Shown: positions 9,638 through 22,795 of the stretch, in pieces | Layout: each line of letters opens with the position of its first letter | Position numbering within the stretch: position 1 is the first letter of the stretch | NCBI GenBank assembly: GCA_013115125.1 | Contig: JABANN010000232.1 | Span: 1 to 49,259, forward strand | Direction: 5' to 3' | From: Perkinsus olseni | Taxonomy: Eukaryota; Perkinsozoa; Perkinsida | Length of the DNA: 49,259 nt | Translations under genes and position numbers: made by a program | The notes under the pieces: model-generated | Database searches by the model: none | What the model was told of the DNA's origin: nothing | The model's input: only the letters and a program-made list of their open reading frames with translations

Positions 9638-12600
9638 ATGCCAGCCGCCGCCGAAATTCAGTCGGACGATGCTTTGAGTGATCATCATCAACCGGCCCTG
9701 AGCCTGTCAGCTTCCGTGGTATGACGCTCCATTTTCCCGCTTGCTCCTTCGTGGTATTGCCTCTGAAAGACACCAGCGTCAAGCTATCTATTCTGTTATG
9801 GGCACCGTCGACCAGCTCCTGGGCTCTCCCCATGCCCGGCGGAATTTTCTATCCCCGAAGTTCGCGAGCAGCCTGTGTTTGCACTCAGGAGTACATCGAA
9901 GGGTTGACGGCGCCGTACAATACCTCTCTAGAGCTGGACCTCACCTCTATCTCGCAGGAGCCCCTCACAGCCCGTTCTAAGGCGTCAGGAGACCCACCGA
10001 ATGAAGGAAGTCCATTGAGTCTGGTATGGTCCACGTATGGTCAGCCTTGCCCTAGCGCCATTGACTCTCACTCGAGAGAGACCTTCGGTTATCTCAGTCT
10101 GGATGGACCTTTGAGAGACCGGATAGTGGTGATGACGACGAGCCGAGTACGACATGGGTTGTTGGCATCAGGAGAGACGCCAACTTCCAGACTAAGGTGG
10201 TTTATCAGAGTTCGCTCGAAGATGCTATCGCAGTCGTTGATCTCAGATCTGTCTAGGCTCACAGGAGCTTCGGCTCTTAGACGAGGACCGACAGGGGGCT
10301 GTCATAGCAAGCGGGCGCGTCTCTTTACGCAGCCTCCTACATCAAACTACAACCATTGAGGGCATCTACCCGTAGTCTGCATCGCGTACTGGTCTGTGTA
10401 ATTTCCCCAGTCCCTCAGACTCACCCTCGCTGCTGAATACGCCGCAGTCACAGAAGGCTCTGGGGAGCCCCAGGAAGAGGGAACAGATCAGGGTAGGTGT
10501 AGCGAGTGGTAGAGGTATGTGGGTCCCGAAGGGTTAGTGGGGCGTCTAGTCTCTGCACTGCAGAGTCTGCAGTACCGGAAATGTATCAACCTCGCGGATG
10601 TGTCGCGTGGCCCGAGTGGCCGTGAGGAGGAGTGTCCGATCTCCCCACCATGTATCTTCATCTCACCAGGTTCACCGAGTGGTCCAAAAGAGCTGGGAGC
10701 CGAACAAGCTCCGACTCTGGACGCTCTCGTGAAGATATCCTCAGACACCCTGATCGGTGAGAAAGGTCTACTCTTTGCACTCGTCTGCCCGCCAAGGGCA
10801 TATCAGATGCTAACTTCATGCCTGTCCTCGTCAGGCAATGTTGAGGACTTTCCGAGTGACTGGCGCGTCCTCACCCTCCAAGTTCACGGCATGTCGGTAT
10901 CCTTTTCGCTCAGACGTCCCCTCGCACTCTCGATGAATCCTTGCCCCTCCCGACAGTTCAAGCTGCTGCTCAGGTACAGCCTACCACAGCCTCTCATCGA
11001 CGCTGCTGACCGTAATAATGATCAAGTCGTTGGTGAGGAGGTGGCGGCCTGCTTCCAGGATGACTCTCACCCCCTACAATACACTGTACGAGGCTGTTGC
11101 CTACCGAGTGCCCGAATGCTCTACTGGGCAGATCGCTCTCGGCGATGTTCAGCTGAGTGGAGGAAGGCTCCATAGGTGGTCTGTTCCTCCAGTAGTGGTC
11201 ACCGCTGCCGACGATGACCATGAGGAGGTCGAAAGTGGTAAAGGTGATGGCAGCGACAACGTAAGCTCGCGTTGGTAGCTCTCGGCAGTCCCCGTTATCG
11301 GCAGTGCTAGGATACACCACCGGACATTCGTGTGGAGGCCGAGGAGTTCCGGAGGAAGATTGAGTAAGTTGTTGCAGCTGGGGAGGTAGCATGAAACTAT
11401 CACCGCGCCTTCGCGGTCACAGTAGGTCGGCCCTTCGATTACTCCTGCCTGTCATCTCAAGTGCTCTCCTTCGATCGATTTGCCTCTCTCTCAGAGCTCT
11501 CGGTTACCCTGTTAGCCCGAGTGCAGTGAGAGCACTGTACGAAGCTCTCGCTGACGGACGCCAGGGCTGCATCACCAAGGCCAGCGTGAGCATCACAATA
11601 CGCCCGCTCTAGGTATTTGTCACCATTTTTTTCTTCAAGTTTGGCGAGGGGCTCTCGGTAGAGGACCGTGCAGAGGACGTCAAGGAGGCAGCTAGAGTGG
11701 CTGGGCTGCTTCACGGGGTCCGTCACTCCGTCGATGCTGTGAATAAATCGTCTGCTTCTAGGCATTTGGAGGTCCTGAGGAGACATTGATCGGGGTGACA
11801 GGCAGGCCTGTGACAGAAGCACCCAACATGATCACGCAGAAAGAGGTCGGTAGGACACTTCTCAAGGCCAGGAGAGGCTATCCCCTCAGCTCGCGAAGTG
11901 GCTTCAACAAGTGTCTGAGGGAGCAGGAGAGGAACAGGCTCCGCAGCCAGTGGAGGGATCGGGTTAATTACGTAGAGGGCCGGTTGATTCACGTAGGCCT
12001 CCTGAGCAGATGCTGTCGATGAAGAGAAGGGTCATGCCACAGCCAAGGTTATCTTCGGCCTCCTGGGCGTATCCGAGGGAGGGTTGCAAGCACAGCACCT
12101 CACAGCCCTCTATCTCTACAGGTGCAACCAATGCGCGAATCATCTTCTAGTGGAGCCACTCGTTACCTGTTTACTGAGTTCTAAGCTCGCTTTTTACTGA
12201 GGAAATTTCAGGCGTGTCGAGATGATGAAGAATCTCGGGATGCTGCGCAAGGTCTGCATTGCTGCTAGCGGCAGCATCGCTGATGCTTACGAGGCCATGG
12301 GCTCTGAGAAGGGCGTCGACGTACACGGGTAGGTGTGAGTTACCGGGAAACCGTCTGAGTTCACTTGTTCCTCCTCATGCTAGTTTCGCTGACTACATGA
12401 AAACTTCTCTCTCGGAGGAGGCCGGTCTCAGCGGGGAGGATATAGACCTGATCTTCCATTGGCTCGATTCTGACGGTGATGGCTATGTGTCAGCAGCTGA
12501 TATCATGGTGCTGGAAAACTCAGAGGTAGGCGGCCTGTTTGAGACTACTGGACGCCGCTCGCCGGGTGATTTTTCTCATCACGACTCTGCGCCCTGCTGT

Positions 12601-13746
12601 AGGTGTTCGAGACCTTACTTCAACTCAAGACTGCTGCTGAGATACTGAGTGGCTCCAATAGGGCGGATGGAGGTAGGCTGCAGTACATGGATGATTCGAA
12701 GTCCGCTTTTGAGGAGCAATGACCCGTGGAGAGGTTGAGAGGCTACTGATGGCTGAGGACACCTTCAACTGCCTCAACAGCGGCATCACCACGGGGTACC
12801 CTCGGCCCTTCTTTCCAGCTACTGCAGCGCAGCTCTCTGTAGGCATGTCTTCAACTTCCTGGCCCTCAATCGTTCGGGTACTGTGGATGATGAGACTGTC
12901 CGATTCATGGCGCAGCTACACATCGCTGGAGTCTGCGGTCTTGTCAAGCATTTCCGAACATGGGCTCTCAAGAGGTATCTAATGTCGATGCATGCAGTTT
13001 GGGGAAGGCTTGCCCTAGGTTCGGTACAGTGGATAATATTCTATCATACCTCGGGAAGGAAGTTGGCATGGAGGACTCCGAGACCCCGCAACTCGGCCCT
13101 CTCATCAAGTGGGGGCCTCATACCGTAGAGGCCTACAAAGTAAGTAGGAGGGCGCCTCTTCTGTCAACTCCGTTGTTCGTCGTAGAAGTGAGAAGTGTTT
13201 CTGACCCCGATCTTATCATCTCAGGGTCGACGCTTCCTCCGAACCGTTCGCGCGCTGCACTGCGGCTCCTCCTCACATGAGTTGGAAGACCAGTGGCTGT
13301 ACATAGACATCAGCGTGCCGGAGGCTACACCGGAAAGCACAAATAAGAAAGGCGGCAAGGTCGGTTGGGTTCGGCTATGAGTTGTGGAGAAGTCGACTTT
13401 CAGAAGGATGGAGGGGCTGGCGGTGACAGTGATGACTTGAAGAACCTGGCGAAGCGGTACCGCGGCAAGGCTCGTGTACCTCTCGGGAAGTTAGCGTCGA
13501 CTAGGTCAATCGAGTGAGATGCTACAGTGAAAGAAGCCGCCTTGTGAAGCAGTACGGGCTGCTCTCAGGGGCGTGGCTGCTGTCGTAACGGCCGAGCCGG
13601 GAGAAGTAGACGACGGCAACGACGAAGTCTGTGGCGCGGTGATGAGGCTCGAAGTTATTGCTCCGTTCAGGAAGGGGAAGGCCTGGCAACGTACGAGAGC
13701 TCGAGGACGTACGTTCGCTACAGTCTGGCTGTTGACCGCCCCGTGA
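9638..13746 (+). CDS. Multi-exon EF-hand protein, function unknown
   Basis: A chain of short exons in changing frames. Proposed start ATG 9638 (MPAAAEIQSDDALSD) spliced at 9719 to RQAIYSVMGTVDQLL near 9775. Calcium-binding EF-hand loops are visible at about 10998-11040 (LIDAADRNNDQVVGEEV), 11520-11590 (LYEALADGRQGCITKASV, degenerate) and 12455-12510 (WLDSDGDGYVSAADIMVLE, canonical). A fourth, degenerate one is near 12850-12900 (FLALNRSGTVDDETVRF). Later exons give ELEDQWLYIDISVPEA (13285-13330) and KARVPLGKL (near 13475), which might belong to a C2-like fold. A 44-bp intron at 13360-13403 joins KKGGK to KDGGAGGDSDDLKNLAKRY in frame. The end at 13746 and several internal junctions are uncertain; two genes rather than one is possible. 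Confidence 0.5.
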
Positions 13747-13773
13747 CGGCCTTGGATACGACGGTGAGTCAGA

Positions 13774-16700
13774 ATGTCGGGGGATGCCGCAATACGGGCT
13801 GCCCAGATACTCCAATCGGCCGTGCCGAGTGAGGGCCCGTTGGTAAGTAGTACGCCTTCAGTCGTGGTTACTGGTCGTCACTGCCGCAACCTTTCAGGAG
13901 GATATCATACCGGAGATTGTTGAGGAGCATCGAGAAGCAAGCTTGGAGGAGCGATGCATAGAGAAGGTCCGAACTCTCCTTTGCAGCTCGGTGACGGTCA
14001 CCTCAGATCGTCCGGTCCATTGCGGTTCATGTGTTACCAGCGCTGACCAAGAGGTGCTCAATGAGGACCGAGAGCCTACAGGATGCCCTGAACTGTCAAG
14101 GTATCTTCTGGGTGGAGAAAATGATCCCCCATAGCTCGCTCAGAGCCCGAAGGCAATGGCGTGGTTGAAGCGCTCGTCGATGATGTCCGCTCTGTTGTCT
14201 CGGACGTTGCACGCGCCCGCCGAAGGAACAGAGTCGACGAGGTAATGAGATAAAGTGGACTCAGCGAAGGCCTTCGGGGAGGGTGTTCAGACTCGGATGG
14301 CCGGCAGATGGGCCGGCTACCGAAGCTACAGCGACTTGTTTGCTGAGACCATGGAATTGGTCGACAGGGCTATCGAAGCCGCTGTGGCCGGGCGGTCGCT
14401 CAGCCGCGATGAGAAACACTGGCGAGGAGAGTGAGAAGGGGAAGGAGTGGTACCCAGGGTAAAGAATCCCCATTTAGGAAAGCTCAGGGTGGCGCAGGAC
14501 AAGAGGAGTCCGAGAAAGTAACAGTCATGCGCGTGTTCTTCCCTAGCGTTCAATTGTTCGTTCAAGAGGGACTGTTCTGGCAGGCCTTAGCAGCACGCTA
14601 CACTCGACTGTCCTTCGAGGCTGAGGCCAGCGGCTGGCCTGATAGGGCGATACTGTTTTTCGAGAAGAGGCTGGCTGCTGTTGAGGCAGACTCTCCACAG
14701 CTTTGGTTCGAGTGAGCATGTTCTGCCAAGTCCTGAGTGGTAGTAACAACCCCATCACTGCGAGGTATGCTCGATTGATGTGTCGGGTGTCGTCGGTCTA
14801 CGGAGGCCCCGAGAATGACCGGACTGTAACCAAGATAAAATCCATCGCAGCTCTGCAGCGCTGTCTGGCTCTGTGTGGCATCGCCGGCACTCTGACGGAT
14901 GCACCGACCGATCCAACTCAGCGTCGTCAGGTAGGATCGTTGGTTGTTCATAGTCCGGGCTGATCGCACGGCAGGTACCGACGGCTGCCTTGAAGGTTCT
15001 GGCGATTCTATTGGCAGAGCAAGGGGAGATTGAGGCGGCACTGCGAGTCTTCTCGTGGGTCCCCGCTCCGTCAGAGCTCCGTCGCATCGCTCGATCGGAA
15101 GGTACATACTGAGGCTTGATGAGCTGCGCGGATGCGAAGACACGTATCTTCTTCTAGCATCAGTTTTACACGAGATAAAGGAGACTCGCCTGAGGGACAA
15201 GTGAGCCACGGCTTGGGAGATCGGCACGATCCCCTCCTCCTCAGGTACATCAAGTTGGCGATGGGGAGCAAACGGGACGCTTCGAGCAGCGCAGGACCTG
15301 GAAGGGGCTTTATTGAAGGTAGAAGCGACCGATAGAGCAGCTCTTTGTCGATAATGTCCCTGCAGGAGAACCAGCTGACGAGAGTGATGATGCCGAGCAG
15401 GGGAATGGCGAGCCTCGCTGTGAGCTGCCCTTAGTCTGCGTGCATTCTATCAAGAGACTCAGGTGACGCCGACGGTATGCCAATCGAGGAGAAGCTGCCA
15501 GCAGTCCCCATTGGAGATCTCCCCGTACTCGATCTCCTCGAGGACCTCATCGCCCTAGGCCTCGGGGATACTGCCCAGTCCATCTTGGATCTCATAGATG
15601 GAGGTCGGTATAACCATCATAGCGCAGAGGCAGTAGGTTTTCAGGTCTGCTCGGCGTGGCGGCCGCGACAGGAGGGAGCAATCGCTTCAATATTCTGAGG
15701 GTGCAAATGGCAATGCTCACAGGTTTGCCTTGAGGGGGCACTCCTCAGCCCATCTCGATCTCGTCACGTAGGCAACTACCAGCTGGCTGCTGATACCATA
15801 AAACAGCGGATTCTCGGAGACGGTCAGCCGGGCGTGGTAAGTGGTGTGAGGTGAGGAACGCTGCGCGGCTCCGTCACGAGGTAGGGGCACGACAGGAATC
15901 AGACGGCATGGCTCTACCTTGGGGAGTGCTGCTTCAAACTATCGAAGAAAGAGGAGGCTCTGTCTGCCTTCGAGACAGCTGCCAAAACTTTCACAACTCC
16001 TCCGAAGGACCCAATTGTGTACCTCAGGATGGGTGGGGTCGTCTTGTTGTTGTCTTTGTGTTCCTCATCGCTTCGCTCAAGGTACCCTATACAGCGAGAT
16101 GGGCGATCTCACAAAGGCCTCGGAAGCGTTCAAGAGGAGCCTCCGGCTGCAGCAAAGTTCCCTCGCGTGGGTTGGCCTAGCCCTGGTGGAGCGGAAGCGT
16201 AAGGCGAAATCCAGGCGCCGCGCTATAATGTGGGCTCAGGATGCAATCCGTCACTGAAGCTACTCACCGCCGCCAACTCCCTCGATCCGTACCGAGCAGC
16301 CATATGGGCTGATCTATGCGCTGAATCGCTGAGGGGGGACGCTACCGGGGCAGCTAAGGTGAAACAAGACGCCATTCGCTGTATAGTTGGCTGGCCCTCA
16401 GGCGATGCGAGCATTCATGAGGACCTCGGGTATGGGAGGAGACTTGCAGGACCGAGCGTCTGCGATAGAGTTCCTCTCCAAGGAGGTTTGAGCTGCAATT
16501 GGCCGCGCAGATGGTCAGCGGCCGCTGCAGGTGCAGTGTTTGGACACTCTTATTGATCTCGCCGAAGCCCTATTAGTTCACGGCGAATTCGCAAAGCAGG
16601 TGAATGCAAGCCGACGGCTTGACGAGTCGCGTTTTATCTCGGTTCCTCAGGCCGAGACGCTCATCCGACGATATCAACGCTGCGGTGTTAAGGGTGTCGC

Positions 16701-16833
16701 GGAATCGGCTAGAGTGGCTGAGCTGCTCGCCAGGAGCCTCGCTCAACAGGGGAGGTGGGAGGAAGCTTGCACGGTGTTGGAAGGAGCTGCTGGAAGAACT
16801 GGAGTGAGCAGGGGTGTGAGAGATTACGTGTGA
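13774..16833 (+). CDS. TPR-repeat protein, possibly TFIIIC subunit tau131/GTF3C3
   Basis: Many small exons. Proposed start ATG 13774 (MSGDAAIRAAQILQSAVP), spliced to EDIIPEIVEEHREASLEERC. TPR-like helices follow: WPDRAILFFEKRLAAVEA (near 14640), LKVLAILLAEQGEIEAALRV (near 14990-15050), LLEDLIALGLGDTAQSILDL (15530-15590), LYSEMGDLTKASEAFKRSL (16090-16150) and AELLARSLAQQGRWEEACTV (near 16720-16775). The order of a repeat block, an acidic spacer, a DGMPIEEKL motif and a second repeat block resembles GTF3C3/Tfc4, which recruits TFIIIB to RNA polymerase III genes. That match is weak and by eye; other TPR proteins remain possible. Human GTF3C3 is longer, so exons may continue past 16833 (a candidate lies near 16855-16920). 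Confidence 0.5.
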
Positions 16834-17942
16834 ACTGCCAATGTGTCATTTAGGGAAAAAGGGAGAATCTCCTGGATAAGAAGTGTTTGGGGTGGTATGG
16901 ACATCGTGTTGCAGGATAAATACCATGACCTCTTGATGTTGTGATTAGACAGTACCGCTAGAGAGGGCTTGTGTTGTTCCAAAGTTGAGCGAACCGAAGC
17001 ACGAGCACGAAACAATCACGCGGAAGTAATGAGGAAGACATAGCTGTGGTCCATACCTATGCAGAGACTCTGCCAGAAACGAATGGGTTGTATCCGTTAA
17101 GCAAGGAAGGATGGGGGTGGTCGTCTCAAAGGCATAAGCTCCCCGGGGGCGCCGTGTGTGTGTGAGTTTAAAGTCCAACGCCGACAGTACGGCTTAGACT
17201 AGCACCGACGTACATTTCTGAGGGGTACTAGTTCAGCCTTTTAAAAGGCTCTGTTCAGGCCGTGATGTTTTAACTTGAGCGGGTCGAAAGCCTTCGCTTT
17301 TGAACTCGAGGCAGAAACCATACGCGAAATGCGAGGTGAGAATTGTCGCATGCGGACACTGCGGTACATGACATGTGAAGGGCGGATGAGGTCATATAGC
17401 CCCTCGCTGCCCTGGCGGCTGCTCTGGCGAGTTGGACGGCCGACCCTTTCGGACTGAAGCTTGAGCTAGCTCCCTTATCTGGGAGGGTTACTGAGGATGT
17501 CAAGCGCTCAGATGGCAGGAGGTCTCACCTTCGATAGAGGGTTAGACGAGGAGTGCCTGATTGGTGAAGGGAGAGCCTTGTATTTTCCTCCGTACACCAC
17601 CGGGGAGCCTCTTGCAGAGCCAACAGCTGCTGTGGGTGAACCTGCGACCATCGATCTGGTAGAAAGACATTATCGTAGCACCCCACCCCGGACGGGCCTC
17701 TTGCGCCAATGAGCGTGTGCTGTGGAGGGTAATCCGGTATTTCGGTTTATGACCTGACAGGGAGTCATGATAGCGCGGGCAACAAGAACAGGCCTCACGG
17801 AGCTCCTGTAGCGGTAGACGCCCGCTTTGTTCTTGCCAAAGCGATTGTGCCCTTTTTGTGGTTCATCCTTGGAGACGCTCGCGTTGCCTTGGTAGTCTAG
17901 GCCGCGAGGCCCTGCTGATGGACCGAAGATTCCAAATGAGCA
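16834..17942. other. Convergent intergenic region (strand switch)
   Basis: The rightward block ends here and the leftward block ends at 17943, so transcription converges. Open + strand pieces at 17399-17540 (LAALAAALASWTADPFGLK) and 17497-17712 look partly coding but have no recognised domain; they might be distal exons of the TPR gene or a small gene. Nothing else was identified. Confidence 0.45.
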
Positions 17943-20900
17943 TCAGTTGAGCACGCTACTTCTAGTGTGCTCAAGAGAAGATCTGCTGCTCCTCCGTTGG
18001 CTTGCCAGAGGGGCTTTTCTGTGCTGGCGTGAGAGAAGTTTATAGCGACTAGGAGGATGGTCTATGTGCGGCAGCTTCACAGTCGTTGGGGTGGGGGTCT
18101 TGGCTCTACTAGGCGGCTTGTACTGGGGCGATTGAGGCTCCGCCTGCTGGCGGGACGTTATCGGGCCCTTGGTAATCTCGTCGACGAGGTCCTTCATTCC
18201 TTTGATTTTGCTCGCTCGTGGTATCCCGAGTTCACGAGCTTGCTCCGCCGCGCTAGAGTCAGATGCTGCTAAGTTTCCCACATGGGGCAAGTCCGAGTCT
18301 CTCGTGGCACTGGTGAAGTCGCCTGTGCGCAGAGGTATATACCTAGCTCACCAGCTGCTAGTCCATGGCATTAGACTCAGTTGCCGCCCTACGAAGCATG
18401 GCTGTTCACTCCATCAACTTGATCGCGTTGCTCGTCGGTCAGGACCAAGCGGTGCTCTTCTAACATCTGGTCGCGCAGTTTGATTTGATACTGAAAAGAA
18501 GGTCACGATAGGTAGTCCATGATGAAGAACACGGAGGGAAGAGCTCGGGGACTTCAACATAAGAAGACTGCAGCAGCTGGCATCCGGAAGAGTTTTGGAG
18601 ACGACTTCTGTTTATTATGGCGTGACACCCGCCTCCTTTGTGTTAAGAGACGTGGCAAATGTACAGCACGATGTATAGGGGAAGCGTCAATCGATAAAGA
18701 GCACAGGATAGGGAAGCTGCTGCCGGCTTCATCAATCGGATGCTCAACTTAAGCTTTTGTATTTCCAAGTTTTTCTGGTGGACTATCATCTCATGTGCCT
18801 TCAGCATCTGCTGGGCTTGCTCGTAGGACTCCATTGCTTCCACTTCCAGCACCTACAGCGGAAAGCCACGGCCTCCCCCATCAGCCTCGTTGCTCTACTT
18901 GATTTCGGAACATGAGCTCTAGAAATGCACGGACGTCATCGTTGTGAACCTGGACCAACTGCAGTGCCCCATGAGGTGCTTCAAGTATCGGTTGTTACGG
19001 TATTAGGGAGTTTCGCTTGGAGTGCGTGTAGCACCTCCTCGTTGTCTCTCAGCCGCTCAGCTAGCATATGCCGATTCCTGAGATTAGAGCCTTCACGCTG
19101 GTCAGAACGGTATCTTGTCACTTCTCGCTCGAGGAAATAGATTCCTCGATCAGGCTCAGGTCTTGTTGCAGTTCCCCAATAGATTTCGGAGCTTCATCGG
19201 TGCCCGTTGGAGCAGCTCCACTTGCGGCCTGTTCTTCCCATCGGCTTATCGACAGCATCACGCCGGCCTTAGCAGTCTGCTGTGTTTGTGCTTCGATCTC
19301 AGTGTCGATGAGGCTGCGCTTCAGCTGAACTCGCTCCTCCACATTGTTGACCAACTCCTGCCGCCACCTGCTAAGCAGGCATCCTATTAGCAGCGAACTA
19401 CCGCTGAGGAGTTCCAATAAGCGTACCTCTCAGAGGCTTCACGCTCGGGATCGTTTGTTGGGGACATCTGACAGACCCGGCTCAGCGAGATCCTCCGCAG
19501 TCGAGAGGCTCACCAGCTCCTGCGGCGTGAAGGTTTGCGACTTTGTCGCTAGTTTCTGCCTCAGGTCCGTCACCTGCCAAAATCCACCTCTCCCCAAATG
19601 CCGAAGCAACACTCTCCCACCACTGCTCTCAGTTCGTTGATAATTTGTGTGTACTTGGATATATGAAAGCTAACATTAAGGACGTTCCTCGTTACCTGAG
19701 GCCATGACGCCTTCTACTGCATAACCAGCTAGTATCCTCACCTTAGTTTTGATTTTCTTCGCTCTGTTAGCATACTTGAGCGTATTGTGAGTATCCTCAT
19801 AGTTGAGGTGGCATGGTGATATGTTAGCTATCATAACAGTACGACAGTTGCCTCCAAGAGAGTCCTTCAGTAACCTTGTAAGCTTGGAGTCTCTATAAGG
19901 CACGAAACTGCTCTGCTTCCCCCCTGCTTGATCGGCCAGTGCAGTGATGCAGTTCCCCAGAGCCAGCAGAGAGCGATTGATGTTGGCACCTTCGATCATC
20001 CTCAGCCCCTTGTTGTTCGTCTGACTGGCGCGTTCACTCCCAGCCAAGTCTATCATCGACAGTTTCCCAACCAAAACCTCGGCGACGAGCCCACTGCCCT
20101 TCTCTCGCTGTTCTACCACCACTTGGAGTACAGCATGTGAACGGGAAGAAGTCTCATTGGCCGAAGTGGGCTCGGTTGTCCGATTCCGATTGCCACGTTG
20201 TAGCAAGTCCATGATCTCCTGCGCGGACTCGAGCCCGCCCACTTCACTGATACCGGCAACGCTCATGCCTTTAACTGGGTCCTCTCGCAGATCGAGGTAG
20301 TCAGAGCTAGAGGAGGCCAGTAAGTCTCTAATGTTCTCGTTGTAGACCTATGCAGCACGACGAAGCGCTCTGGCAGGTTGATAGATCTCGCACGCGGCAC
20401 ATGGTTGATGCAATGCCAGAATGGAGCGATGAATTTTCAGGTCCTCACCTCCAGAAAGCTACACTTGATTTGGATGTGCTTTTCGTTGCGACGCTTCAAG
20501 GCTTTCACGTGCTCAAACAGGTCCCTGTATGTCACTGAAATGCGAATCGTTCCTTAATGTTGACCACCCACCTCAGAGTGAGGGTCATGGTCCCAGGCTG
20601 GGTGTAGCTGCCCAGCATCGTATATGTCTTCCCTGAGGAGAAAAGGACAATTCTTACAGAGGCATGGGGGACCCTTCCCCAGCACCTGCGCCTGTAGCCC
20701 CGTATGCGAAGACCGTCGCGTTGAAGCCATGGAGTACACCGGGTATGAGGAATTGGGCAGTGTTCTCATAAACATGGCTCTGGGAACAGTTGGCCTCAAA
20801 AACATGGTCGAAGGCGTATCTATGTACGGGCCGTTCCTTTTCTATCAACTCGGGACCTATCTGGCCTCACCGCCGCTCCTTCGACTTATTCAAGCGAAGA

Positions 20901-21338
20901 TAGTCATCGCTGGCCGTCGTTCCAGGATCCATCAACACCACCACCTTATTCTCCAATACCTACTTCACGGTCCTGCTGACTCGCACCCCACCAGATCACA
21001 AGTCCACCTACCCTGAGGACCTCCCTTCCACCCTGGGCCCGCTCGAACGGTAGAAGGCTTCTCGTTCTGACAGCCACCATGATGTTACCTGAGGACCGCT
21101 CGCCCTATCGATAAGCACTGTAGTCCGGTGCTAGCTCACTCGATCCGCTCCCCATTCGCTTCATATGGTCCTCGGTGGAGCTGTCCCTCCCCATCGGGTG
21201 TCCACTGATACACCCATCAACCTCCCCGTCCCGGCGTTCCAGCAAGGGTGACAAGTCTCGATCACCGTGCAGGGTACTGGCCACGTGCCGACTTACCGAG
21301 GCCGGTGACGTCGATTCACTGACGTTGGCTTGCACCAT
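17943..21338 (-). CDS. Kinesin-8 family motor (KIF18/KIF19-like)
   Basis: Microtubule motor of the length-controlling kinesin-8 group. Motor exons, all phase-consistent: 21140-21338, 21012-21088, 20871-20959, 20686-20819, 20572-20632, 20449-20524 and 19742-20347. They give [39 protein letters not shown], the P-loop [14 protein letters not shown] (split by an intron inside the loop), YNENIRDLL, switch [10 protein letters not shown], switch [38 protein letters not shown], and the neck [11 protein letters not shown] that is characteristic of kinesin-8. Downstream exons encode coiled coil ([19 protein letters not shown], near 18780-18830) and a basic Ser/Pro-rich tail ending [15 protein letters not shown] 21338 is the best upstream start; a shorter start within the exon is possible. 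A role in flagella or mitosis is inferred. Confidence 0.88.
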
Positions 21339-21396
21339 CCCCCGTCCTGCAGAAGGTATGCTCTTCGCCGCCTTCGGCTCAGTCACTGACGACACT

Positions 21397-21561
21397 AGTC
21401 CACCGTTGCTCCGTTGCGGAGAGGTTGGGACAACCATCCATCGAAAAGCTTCTGAAAACCTCACGAGAACTCGCGGCCAGACGAAGTACTGCTTGCACGA
21501 AGTTGCACGGTTTAGCGCTCCAATGTCCATATCACCTAACTCGATGCTCCGTAATCTTTGA
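21397..21561 (-). repeat. Dispersed repeat, copy 1
   Basis: About 165 bp roughly 80% identical by eye to 24291-24456 and in the same orientation. On the minus strand both copies translate to a similar peptide: ALNRATSCKQYFVWPRVLV here against TLNRAASCKQLFVWLQVPV in the other. Protein-level similarity suggests an old coding fragment of an unidentified repeat family. It sits just upstream of the kinesin start codon. Confidence 0.75.
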
Positions 21562-22740
21562 GACGTTTGGATCGGTTTGCCATATTCATCTGCGTCGTCC
21601 GATCGTGTCTCGTAAGGCCGAATCATTCTCCTTGTCTGTATGAGTGCTTCATTGGGGCAGCTTCTCGTAAGCATCACTGCGCTTCAATCTCTAACTCGGC
21701 TCCGCCTGTCACTGTCAAGCTCTCACGCAGGCCGAAAGGCGGTGCTCCCACCCCTAGAAGGCCTCTGATGATGCTGGGTATGGGTTCGCGTTTTTGCTCC
21801 GTCTATCAGTTTAAAAGCTGCCTTCCCCTGCATAGAAAAATCCTTCTCTCCGGGAGAGTGGGAAGAGGCAGATGGTTTGGTCAGCAGATCCGCTGCAACA
21901 ACATAGTCTGCTGGCAGCACCATCGCGGGCCAGATTGACGCTAGCCGTGACGAACAGCCTATTCGCTATCTACCAGTAAATGTATATATAGATAAACCCT
22001 GGCACCAACCTGCAGCATCGCACACGAGAGATATCTAGACTCTCCCTACGATTCGCTTATTTACTCTACACACAACGAGTTGTGCTCCGCACTCTTTTGT
22101 CACCTTCCCTGATTAGCCATTACGACTGCGGTTCCTTACGTACGGTCACCCATGCATTGCTCGAGTGGGGCTACCCAAACTGACCAGCTATCTAGTCGAC
22201 TGTCGTAACTGGCATGAACGGAAGCAACCCATCTCCACGGTAGGCCAGTAGCATAACCTCAGACTCTCCCCATTTGCATGATGTATGTACCGGAACCACA
22301 CGTCCGCGTCGCAACTCGCGCAGTTTACTGGTTATGGCAATTCATTTACCGCTTGATTTGAACACAAGGTTAGAAAGGTCGATGAAAGCCTGGTGTCGTA
22401 AGTAAACCCCTTCCATAGGTACAGGGCTCCAAGTTGAAATAGAATATTGCGTTTTTTTGGAATTTCTCTTCCAGTTTGACGTGTTTCGGGCTGAGACTTG
22501 GTAAGGTATGCTAATACATCCCCCTATAGATACTCTATGAGTTTCAGCTACCATCTCGCGGTGGTAGACGAGAACTGGGAAATTTGCTCGAAAAAGTTGC
22601 CAAATAGAAATAGAATATACACTGTAAATTTTACCCTGAAATCCACGTTTTTGCTAGAGAATCACGAGAAATAATGCGAATTTGATAATAAGCTGTACAC
22701 CAATCGAAAAGCCGCGTATTCAATACCTATACCTAGATGC

Positions 22741-22795
22741 TTCATGCAGAGAGTTGGAGAGAGATATAGAGAGATATAGATGCAGAGAGATAACG
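22741..22795. repeat. GAGAGATATA low-complexity stretch
   Basis: An imperfect purine-rich simple repeat built on GAGAGATATA and GATGCAGAGAGAT units within the AT-rich intergenic region. Confidence 0.7.

Noticed and set aside
9721-10359. 212-codon + strand frame in the EF-hand region
   Set aside because: Other frames in the same interval carry more protein-like segments (RQAIYSVMGTVDQLL; DDDEPSTTWVVGIRRDANF) with splice signals; the long frame has no domain.
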